A stretch of 7,181 nucleotides of DNA from an uncultured Christensenellaceae bacterium (GTDB lineage Bacteria; Bacillota; Clostridia; Christensenellales; Aristaeellaceae), in assembly GCA_905236495.1 (NCBI GenBank), contig CAJOPV010000078.1, positions 1 to 7,181 of the forward strand. The letters run 5' to 3'. Positions 1-4,888 of this stretch are shown piece after piece. The translations under genes were made by a program, and so were the position numbers. A model generated the notes under the pieces. It was not told the origin of the DNA, searched no databases, and saw only the letters and a list, made by a program, of their open reading frames with translations. Each line of letters opens with the position of its first letter. Position 1 is the first letter of the stretch.

Positions 1-464
1 AGACCGAGGTCTACAGCCGCATCACCGGCTACTATCGCCCGGTGCAGAACTGGAACGACGGCAAGGCCCAGGAATTCAAGGACCGCCGGGTGTATGATAT
101 CGGGCATTCCACCCTCACCCACCAGGGCCCCCGCCCCGCTGTCATGGACGCCGCCCTGGAAGCGGCCCGGGAACCCGGCTGCTGCGCGCCTGTGGAGCCC
201 ATCATCGCCCGGGACGTTCCCGCCGAGCGGACGGAAAACGTGCTCCTCTTTAAGACCCCCACCTGCCCCAACTGCAAGGCCGCCATGGCCCTGCTGGATC
301 GGGCCGGCATCCGCTACCAGGCCCTGAACGCCAACGAGGAAAAGGAACTGGTGAGCAAGTACGAGGTCAAGCAGGCCCCCACCCTGGTGCTGGTAGGCGA
401 TAACGGCTACGAAAAGTACCGCGGCGTCAGCGATATCAAGGGATGGCTGATGAAAAAGAATTGA
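1..464 (+). CDS. nrdD: Anaerobic (class III) ribonucleoside-triphosphate reductase, C-terminal part with fused thioredoxin/glutaredoxin-like domain; 5' truncated by window
   Basis: Reduces ribonucleoside triphosphates to dNTPs in the anaerobic cytoplasm, using a glycyl radical made by the activase NrdG (not in the window). The readable frame starts at base 3. Residues EVYSRITGYYRPVQNWN match the class III RNR glycyl-radical loop, with the likely radical glycine at bases 27-29. After a linker containing a GCC motif comes a domain of about 75 residues starting NVLLFKTPTCPNCK. Its CPNC redox pair (cysteines at 264-266 and 273-275) and later APTLV segment (cis-proline position) mark a thioredoxin/glutaredoxin fold. 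E. coli-type NrdD uses formate as reductant, whereas other NrdD lineages use thioredoxin or glutaredoxin. The fused domain here suggests a built-in disulfide reductant. The gene ends in TGA at 462-464. The N-terminal ATP-cone, catalytic barrel and zinc site lie outside the window. Confidence 0.93.
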   Translation, partial: TEVYSRITGYYRPVQNWNDGKAQEFKDRRVYDIGHSTLTHQGPRPAVMDAALEAAREPGCCAPVEPIIARDVPAERTENVLLFKTPTCPNCKAAMALLDRAGIRYQALNANEEKELVSKYEVKQAPTLVLVGDNGYEKYRGVSDIKGWLMKKN

Positions 465-485
465 CGAAGGCAGCAAGGAAGGAAC

Positions 486-580
486 TCCCTTGCATCCCGG
501 CTGGCGAACAGGCAAAAGATAAACCAAACGGTGTGCGCCAGATACGGGAGGCTTACGCAAGAAAGCTCCTGGGCAAGGGA
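486..580 (+). ncRNA. Candidate structured RNA: three-way junction with possible pseudoknot, downstream of nrdD
   Basis: Paired arms were found by reading the sequence. P1 is 486-493 with 573-580 (TCCCTTGC/GCAAGGGA, 8 perfect pairs). P2 is 495-499 with 545-549 (TCCCG/CGGGA), continued by 501-506 with 536-541 (CTGGCG/CGCCAG) across a G/ATA internal loop. P3 is 551-554 with 563-566 (GCTT/AAGC). The large P2 loop (507-535) is A-rich. Its CAGG at 509-512 can pair with CCTG at 568-571 between P3 and P1, giving a loop-to-junction pseudoknot. The element starts 22 bases after the nrdD stop and directly abuts a strong terminator. It could be a 3'-UTR-derived small RNA, an attenuator or riboswitch for the downstream reductase, or a chance fold. 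It matches no named family I can recall, and no convincing own promoter is visible. Confidence 0.5.
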
Positions 581-635
581 AAACGAAGAAAAACCGCAGG
601 AGAAAACTTGTTTCTCCTGCGGTTTTTCTCGTTTT
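580..635 (+). terminator. Strong intrinsic terminator hairpin after nrdD and the RNA candidate
   Basis: An 18-base arm at 588-605 pairs perfectly with 611-628 around a 5-base loop (606-610). The stem extends through 580-587 with 629-635 with one bulged A, about 25 pairs in all. The right arm carries GGTTTTTCTCGTTTT, which supplies the U-rich tract. The left arm is A-rich, so the hairpin could also stop transcription from the opposite side. Its first base is the last base of P1 of the preceding RNA candidate. Confidence 0.85.
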
Positions 636-730
636 CCGGTGCGCTTTGCGCGCCGGAGCCAGCTTTGCCGGCTGTCCGGGAGCGGCATACTCCACATCAA
701 AATGTGGATCCAGGGGGATCATCCCCCTGG
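636..730. repeat. Cluster of consecutive palindromes (possible dispersed extragenic palindromic element)
   Basis: Four inverted repeats lie in under 100 bases. They are 636-644 with 648-656 (9 pairs including one G-T, TTT loop); 653-663 with 667-679 (imperfect, sharing CCGG with the first); 691-697 with 702-708 (TCCACAT/ATGTGGA, loop CAAA); and 710-718 with 722-730 (CCAGGGGGA/TCCCCCTGG, 3-base loop). There is no coding signal, and no clear -35/-10 pair for the downstream reductase gene was found. The arrangement resembles REP/BIME-like intergenic elements, but a second copy is not present in the window, so repetitiveness is inferred. Confidence 0.5.
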
Positions 731-792
731 TTCAGGGGTTCGGAGGCTGAAGAAGCCCCCGGCGTTCCCTTTCAGACAAAGGAGGAAAGCCT

Positions 793-1707
793 ATGCATGA
801 CATCATCGTGATCGGCGGCGGGCCGGCGGGCATGACGGCGGCGCTGTACGCCCTGCGGAACGGAAAAAGCGCGCTGGTGATCGAAAAGAACGGCTTCGGG
901 GGCCAGATCACCCATTCCCCGAAGGTAGAGAACTACCCGGGCACGATGCAAATGAGCGGCAACGAGTTTGCCGATCGGATGCTGGAGCAGATCCTGGCCC
1001 AGGGCGCGGAAATCGAACTGGAGACGGTGACGGGCGTGGAGGACCACGGCGATCACAAAACCGTTCTGACGGAGGAAGGCAGCCGATTTGACGGCAGGGC
1101 GGTGATCATCGCCACAGGGGTCAGGCACAGGATGCTGGGCCTGCCGGGGGAAGAGGAGCTGGTTGGCGAGGGCATTTCCTTCTGCGCGGTATGCGACGGG
1201 GATTTTTACACCGGGAAGGACGTATGCGTCGCCGGGGGCGGCAATTCCGCCCTGCAGGAAGCGCTGCTGCTTTCGGATAAGTGCCGGTCCGTCACCGTGG
1301 TGCAGGACCTGGCCCATTGCACCGGGGAAGAAAGGCTGCAGGAGATCCTGTTCAGCCGCCCCAACGTGAAGCTTTTGACGAATCGAAAGATTCTGGAGCT
1401 GCTCAAGGACGGCGCTTCCCTGTGCGGCATCCGGGTGGAGGATACGGAAACGGGAGAGGCGGCTTCGCTTCCCTGCGACGGCCTGTTCGTCGCCATCGGG
1501 CTGATCCCCGAAAACGGGCCTTTTTCCGGCCTGGCTGATCTGAACCCCTGGGGATACTTTGACAGCGGCGAAAGCTGCCTGACCCGCACCCCCGGCGTTT
1601 TCGTGGCGGGAGACTGCCGCAGCAAAACGGTGCGCCAGCTCACCACCGCCGCGGCGGACGGCTCCGCCGCCGCCCTGGCAGCCTGCAGGTACATCAATGG
1701 GCAGTAA
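793..1707 (+). CDS. trxB: Thioredoxin reductase family flavoprotein (low-Mr type)
   Basis: FAD-dependent pyridine nucleotide-disulfide oxidoreductase of 304 residues, the usual length for low-Mr thioredoxin reductase. It is predicted to pass electrons to a thioredoxin-like CxxC protein. Visible motifs are the FAD-binding GGGPAG (residues 8-13), FGGQI and ENYPG (35-50), the redox-active CAVCDGD (131-137, Cys131 and Cys134), the nucleotide-binding GGGNSA (148-153), and the C-terminal GDCRSK with RQLTTAAADG (273-290). The ATG at 793 is preceded by AAAGGAGG at 778-785. The HRRxxxR motif that grips the NADPH 2'-phosphate in E. coli TrxB is replaced around residues 171-177 by QDLAHCT. NADH or another donor is therefore possible. 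Its place just after the NrdD-redoxin fusion suggests it could reduce that domain. The 3' end overlaps the next gene by 11 bases. Confidence 0.92.
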   Translation: MHDIIVIGGGPAGMTAALYALRNGKSALVIEKNGFGGQITHSPKVENYPGTMQMSGNEFADRMLEQILAQGAEIELETVTGVEDHGDHKTVLTEEGSRFDGRAVIIATGVRHRMLGLPGEEELVGEGISFCAVCDGDFYTGKDVCVAGGGNSALQEALLLSDKCRSVTVVQDLAHCTGEERLQEILFSRPNVKLLTNRKILELLKDGASLCGIRVEDTETGEAASLPCDGLFVAIGLIPENGPFSGLADLNPWGYFDSGESCLTRTPGVFVAGDCRSKTVRQLTTAAADGSAAALAACRYINGQ

Positions 1708-2236
1708 CGAGATTTATTATCAGGATGACCGCCTCCTGATCCGGGACAGGGCGCCGGCGGACGGGCCCCGCTTCACGGCGGCGGAGATCGCCCAGGGCTG
1801 GCACGCCACGACAGAAAAATATGAGGAGCATCTGCGCTGCCGGGAGGCGGGCCGGGCCGTGCTTCTAACGGCGGAATACCGGGGCAGCCCGGCGGGATAC
1901 GTGAACGTGTATTGGGGCGGCCTGGACGGGCCCCTGACAGGCCGGGGCTGGGCTGAGATCGTGGATTTGGGCGTGCTGCAGGCATACCAGCGGCAGGGCA
2001 TTGGCGAAAAGCTCATGGACGCGGCGGAGGCCGTCGCCGCCCGGTACGCGGACACGGTCTTCCTGTCGGTAGGCCTGCACAACGGCTACGGCGCCGCCCA
2101 GCGGATGTACGTGAAGCGGGGCTATATCCCCGACGGCTCCGGCGTATGGTACAACGGCAAGCCCGTCACCCCCTACGACACCGTTTATACCAACGACGAT
2201 GATCTGGTGCTGTATCTGTATAAGCGGTTGAAATGA
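1697..2236 (+). CDS. GNAT family N-acetyltransferase
   Basis: Predicted cytoplasmic acetyl-CoA-dependent acetyltransferase of 179 residues. The motif A core reads IVDLGVLQAYQRQGIGEKLM (residues 88-107), with the Q/RxxGxG/A acetyl-CoA pyrophosphate loop at QRQGIG (98-103). It is followed by the helix and the YGAAQRMYVKRGY segment (131-143) typical of the C-terminal half of the fold. The ATG at 1697 lies inside the end of the thioredoxin reductase gene (11-base overlap), so the two are probably cotranscribed and translationally coupled. No strong separate ribosome binding site is seen. The substrate cannot be told from the sequence. The acidic, aromatic C-terminus (TNDDDLVLYLYKRL) is compatible with a small-molecule or protein N-terminal acetyltransferase. 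The gene is followed by about 130 bases of non-coding DNA and then a terminator. Confidence 0.88.
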   Translation: MGSNEIYYQDDRLLIRDRAPADGPRFTAAEIAQGWHATTEKYEEHLRCREAGRAVLLTAEYRGSPAGYVNVYWGGLDGPLTGRGWAEIVDLGVLQAYQRQGIGEKLMDAAEAVAARYADTVFLSVGLHNGYGAAQRMYVKRGYIPDGSGVWYNGKPVTPYDTVYTNDDDLVLYLYKRLK

Positions 2237-2369
2237 GTTTCCCGCGGCATCCGGCGGGGATGGCGCCGAGAGGCTTTTCGCCGACGATAACGTATGGGCC
2301 GCCCGGGATCGGCTGTGCCGCAGCGATTTGACAAGCTCCCGGAGGAAACAGAAGATCAAATATAAAATG

Positions 2370-2406
2370 AAAAACAGCCCCGGGAGAAAATCCCGAGGCT
2401 GTTTTT
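2370..2406. terminator. Bidirectional intrinsic terminator between convergent genes
   Basis: Arm 2370-2385 pairs with 2391-2406 (16 positions, one C/A mismatch at 2380/2396) around the GAAAA loop at 2386-2390. The left arm begins AAAAA and the right arm ends TTTTT, so both strands have a GC-rich stem followed by a U tract. It sits between the plus-strand acetyltransferase (ends 2236) and the minus-strand small gene (ends 2418), and can serve both transcripts. Confidence 0.88.
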
Positions 2407-2417
2407 GCCTGGTGGGC

Positions 2418-2645
2418 TTACGCCTTCTGCCATTCTTCGGCCTTGGCGGCGGACATGCGCTTGATGGTTTCCTCCGCGTAGGGGGATTCCGCGCCGCCGT
2501 TGCCGTACAGGAACAGCTTGCCGTCCTGGGTCTTAAAGAGGATCTCCTCATAGCCCGCGGGATCGCCGAAGGCGCCAAAGACCTTCTTCTGGATCAGTTC
2601 GGCGTTTTCGGTATCGTATTCCACTTTGCAAATGACCTTCTTCAT
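2418..2645 (-). CDS. Small conserved hypothetical protein (75 aa)
   Basis: Protein of 75 residues starting MKKVICKVEYDTENAELI and ending EEWQKA. It has no signal peptide, membrane segment or cysteine cluster. The central segment (EEILFKTQDGKLFLYGNGG, then AESPYAEETI) reads as two beta strands around a KTxDGKxFLYGxGG turn. I associate this pattern with small clostridial proteins of unknown function of the 'YDTExAE...FLxGxGG' kind; this is a family impression, not a verified match. The start at 2645 is chosen over the in-frame ATG at 2666 because GAAAGGAAGAG lies just upstream of it. A promoter candidate lies about 70 bases upstream, and the bidirectional terminator follows the stop within 12 bases. 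No function is proposed. Confidence 0.78.
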   Translation of the reverse strand: MKKVICKVEYDTENAELIQKKVFGAFGDPAGYEEILFKTQDGKLFLYGNGGAESPYAEETIKRMSAAKAEEWQKA

Positions 2646-2716
2646 AGTTCTCTTCCTTTCGCGCACGGTTGCTGCGCAGCTTAAAATGGTGCACGCGGCT
2701 CTCCCGCGTCGGTCTT

Positions 2717-2745
2717 ATTCTACCACGGCTTCCCATTGGATACAA
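2717..2745 (-). promoter_or_regulatory. Candidate sigma-70-type promoter for the 75-aa protein gene
   Basis: On the minus strand, TTGTAT (2740-2745) and TAGAAT (2717-2722, five of six to consensus) are separated by exactly 17 bases. The -35 matches in only its first three bases, so the call rests mainly on the -10 box, the spacing and the location. The gene could also be reached by read-through from the sirtuin operon, because no clear GC-rich terminator is seen between 2646 and 2805. Confidence 0.45.
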
Positions 2746-2805
2746 TGCCTGATATTGGAAAAAACAAAACCATTTCTTGCATATGAACTGTATAAAGGCC
2801 TTTCT

Positions 2806-3690
2806 TTATGGGATCAGCTGCCGGATCAGGGCCGCCGAATCCCCCGAAAGGACGAGGGAGCGAGCCTGAATTTCCTTGGGTACGGGGGCGGGCTCCAGAT
2901 TCAGGCAGACGTACAGGGCCCGTTCATTCTGATAGACCTGCTGCCAAAAATTATACTTCACGATGCCGGGGGTGTTATACCCCACCCCGATCTCCAGATA
3001 GATCACCCGCTGCTTCCCATGGGCCGTGACGAAGGCCTCATATTCCGCCGCCGCCTGCTGCCAGCCGGCATCCTCCACGAACTTATCGTCGGATCGAAGG
3101 TTCATCGTCAGGGGCCGTCCGCAGTTGGGACACCTGGGCAGCAAGGCCGACGGCACGGTCATTGCCGCCGTTTTTCCCGGAGGCAGCCTCAGTTCGTTTC
3201 CCTTCCCGATCTCATAGCCCTGGGACAGCACCATAGCCCTCACCGTCCCCTCGTTATCCCAGGTCTTCCGGCAGCAGGGCTTGGTGCATTGGAACAGGCC
3301 GTAATCCCCTTGCGTATAAAACAGCCGCTTTTTATCAAACCCCGCCTTCTGGAAGCAATGATCCACGTTGGTGGTGAGCACGAAATAATCCTTGCCCTTC
3401 ACCACTCGGAAAAGCTCCTCATACAGGCCGGAGGGCGGGTCCATATACCGATTCACCCAGATATACCGGCTCCAGTAGGCCCAGAACTCCTCCTTTGTTT
3501 CATAGGGATAAAAGCCCCCGGAATACATATCAGAAAAGCCGTACCTATCCCCGAAATCCCCGAAAAAGCGGCGGAACCGTTCCCCGGCATACTGAAACCC
3601 CGCCGCAGTGGAAAGCCCCGCCCCCGCGCCGATCATCACGGCATCCGAATGGATGATCTGCTCCTTTAATTGCCGCATCTGTTCCTTCAT
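2806..3690 (-). CDS. Sir2 family protein, class M-like (SirTM-type) NAD-dependent ADP-ribosyltransferase/deacylase
   Basis: NAD-binding sirtuin of 294 residues. The N-terminal GAGAGLSTAAG (21-31) is the NAD-binding loop, and TTNVDH (106-111) replaces the canonical TQNID. YTQGDYGLFQC (125-135) has glutamine (Q127) where classical deacetylases have the catalytic histidine of HG. A structural zinc site is likely formed by C135, C139 or C140, and the CPNC pair at 187-190. EIGVGYNTP (233-241) closes the nucleotide pocket. This pattern, including EEFWAYWSRY (67-76), fits the class M sirtuins, which were described as protein ADP-ribosyltransferases encoded with a macrodomain protein and lipoylated GcvH-L. 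Neither partner is in this window. The ATG at 3690 overlaps the upstream stop by ATGA, with AGGGAG as ribosome binding site. Family is confident; activity is inferred. Confidence 0.88.
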   Translation of the reverse strand: MKEQMRQLKEQIIHSDAVMIGAGAGLSTAAGFQYAGERFRRFFGDFGDRYGFSDMYSGGFYPYETKEEFWAYWSRYIWVNRYMDPPSGLYEELFRVVKGKDYFVLTTNVDHCFQKAGFDKKRLFYTQGDYGLFQCTKPCCRKTWDNEGTVRAMVLSQGYEIGKGNELRLPPGKTAAMTVPSALLPRCPNCGRPLTMNLRSDDKFVEDAGWQQAAAEYEAFVTAHGKQRVIYLEIGVGYNTPGIVKYNFWQQVYQNERALYVCLNLEPAPVPKEIQARSLVLSGDSAALIRQLIP

Positions 3691-4634
3691 GGCTGGCGCT
3701 CCCTGCCTGTCCTCAAATTCTGTTCCTTTTCAAAAAAGGCCCGGCTGATCTGGGCGAATTCCTCCGGGGTGCAGCAGGCCCTGCATGCCTCCTCAAAGGA
3801 GCGGGTCACCCGGAAGCAAGTTTCCATCCGTTCGCAGGGGTAATCCGGGCACGCCCCGCAGTGGGGCAGCCCCTTTTCCCCTGCGCATCCCACCGCCTGA
3901 TACCGGCAGTCGTTTTCGGCCCGGCAGCCGGTGCAGGCGATCTCCTGAACGGAGACCACCCGATCCCGATACCCGATCTTCCTCCACAGCTCCGCGGTGC
4001 GCTTCAGCTGCTCCTCCGTTTTTTCATAAGGCGGCGCCGTATAGCGGGGGCAGGCGGCGCAGTCGTTGCCGCAGGCGGCGATGATCTTTCCTTTTTCGGG
4101 GCTCGGGGAGTAAACGTAGCGGCAGATTTGCCGCTGCTCCCCCTGATAGCTGCCCACGCCCTCAAATTGCAGGGCAAAGCCGCATTTTTCCATTACCCGG
4201 CGGGAGGCGATATTGTCCCTGACGCAGATGCCGATGATCCTTTGGAGGCCCAGATGGGCCATCACCGCAGGCAAAAAGGCGGTCACCGCTTCGGTGGCAT
4301 AGCCCTGCCGGGTGTATTTTCCGCCGATGTGATAGCCGATTTCCCAATCGTTATCCTCCATCGGCACGGCCTGCACATAGCCGATGTTGGCGCCGTTTCG
4401 CAAAAGCAGGGGATACACCAGGGGGCCGTCGGCGCTTTCGTACTGATCCATCAGGTACGCGATGGTTTCCGCCGCCGCTTCCTCCGTTTCAAATACCTCG
4501 TCGGGCACGAAGCGGCGGTTCTCCGCGTCCAGGGAATTTTCATGCACCGCCCGGGCCATATCCGGGGTCAGCTCCGCAAAGATCAGCCGCCCGGTTTCCG
4601 GCAAAGCCATCCTGCCCGTTTTGCTTTTCTTCAT
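3687..4634 (-). CDS. Fusion protein: RimJ/RimL-like GNAT acetyltransferase + cysteine-rich DUF3795 domain
   Basis: Predicted protein of 315 residues. Residues about 15-175 are a RimJ/RimL-like GNAT domain: WEIGYHIGGKYTRQGYATEA (97-116) carries the acetyl-CoA loop RQGYA, and NIASRRVMEKCGF (141-153) is the typical late helix-strand. Residues from about 183 form a DUF3795 domain: IIAACGNDCAACPRY (184-198), CTGC (234-237), C243, C250, and CGACPDYPCE (259-268), a cysteine array likely to bind zinc or an Fe-S cluster. The ATG at 4634 is preferred over the in-frame ATG at 4751 because the 39 extra codons look out of frame and AGGAGG lies 13 bases upstream of 4634. It overlaps a 38-codon ORF upstream by ATGA and the sirtuin downstream by ATGA, indicating one operon. 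Both domains also exist as separate proteins; the substrate is unknown. Confidence 0.85.
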   Translation of the reverse strand: MKKSKTGRMALPETGRLIFAELTPDMARAVHENSLDAENRRFVPDEVFETEEAAAETIAYLMDQYESADGPLVYPLLLRNGANIGYVQAVPMEDNDWEIGYHIGGKYTRQGYATEAVTAFLPAVMAHLGLQRIIGICVRDNIASRRVMEKCGFALQFEGVGSYQGEQRQICRYVYSPSPEKGKIIAACGNDCAACPRYTAPPYEKTEEQLKRTAELWRKIGYRDRVVSVQEIACTGCRAENDCRYQAVGCAGEKGLPHCGACPDYPCERMETCFRVTRSFEEACRACCTPEEFAQISRAFFEKEQNLRTGRERQP

Positions 4635-4747
4635 GCTTTCGGAATCGCCTCCTGTTCCGCCTCGATCCGCGTTTCCGCCTGCTCCGCGGGAACGGGAGCA
4701 AAGCCCGGCGGGATCAGCGCCCGGGCCTGGGAAAAACCCGTTGACAT
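4631..4747 (-). CDS. Candidate 38-aa leader ORF or remnant of a larger gene
   Basis: The minus-strand ORF begins MSTGFSQARALIPPGFAP and ends AEQEAIPKA before TGA at 4631-4633. Its stop overlaps the acetyltransferase start as ATGA. Third codon positions are mostly G or C, as in neighbouring genes, and the C-terminal half is a charged, helix-like segment. The alternative frame through the same bases (from 4751) is rich in Gly, Arg and Ser, as shadow frames usually are. There is no Shine-Dalgarno site before its ATG, but the predicted transcript start is only about 5-7 bases upstream, so translation could be leaderless. It may be a coupling peptide for the acetyltransferase or the surviving tail of a deleted gene. 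Confidence 0.42.
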   Translation of the reverse strand: MSTGFSQARALIPPGFAPVPAEQAETRIEAEQEAIPKA

Positions 4748-4769
4748 TCATCGGAAACTATCATATCAT
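4741..4769 (+). promoter_or_regulatory. Strong sigma-70-type promoter for the [FeFe] hydrogenase gene
   Basis: TTGACA (4741-4746, full consensus) is followed after exactly 17 bases by TATCAT (4764-4769, five of six). The predicted transcript start near 4776 leaves a 5' leader of about 110 bases before the hydrogenase ATG at 4889. The -10 box shares bases 4764-4765 with the -10 box of the opposing promoter, so the two cannot be occupied at once. Confidence 0.7.
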
Positions 4770-4788
4770 AAAAATACGTTCACCTCAA
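4760..4788 (-). promoter_or_regulatory. Promoter candidate for the smORF / GNAT-DUF3795 / sirtuin operon
   Basis: On the minus strand, TTGAGG (4783-4788) and TATGAT (4760-4765, five of six) are 17 bases apart. A second TATGAT at 4765-4770 overlaps the first but is too close to the -35. The expected transcript start is near 4752-4754, just before ATG triplets at 4751 and 4747, which predicts a leaderless or nearly leaderless mRNA. Confidence 0.6.
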
Positions 4789-4888
4789 TCATTATTTGCC
4801 TTCCTTTGTGCCTGCACGCCGCGGAGATCTCCCTTCCAGGGGCCACCAGGGCGGCGGGGAATTGACAGGACGCAGAAAGAGGAACCCT

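Noticed and set aside
443..811. Plus-strand frame across the nrdD-trxB gap
   Set aside because: It overlaps the nrdD end, the RNA candidate, the terminator and the palindromes, and has no ribosome binding site or recognisable protein motif.
2233..2331. 32-codon ORF with ATGA overlap to the GNAT stop
   Set aside because: Its composition (Pro, Gly, Arg, Ala) is shadow-like, it has no motif, and a coding feel exists in no consistent frame.
2328..2356. Perfect -35 TTGACA on the plus strand before the bidirectional terminator
   Set aside because: The box 17 bases downstream is GAAGAT, a poor -10; TATAAA at 2361 is 27 bases away; and any transcript would end at once in the terminator.
2626..3669. 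347-codon plus-strand ORF opposite the sirtuin
   Set aside because: It is an antisense shadow of the sirtuin gene with no protein motifs.
4635..4751. N-terminal extension of the GNAT-DUF3795 protein to the ATG at 4751
   Set aside because: The 39 added residues are Gly/Arg/Ser-rich and lie out of frame with the more coding-like 38-codon ORF; the GNAT fold is complete from 4634.
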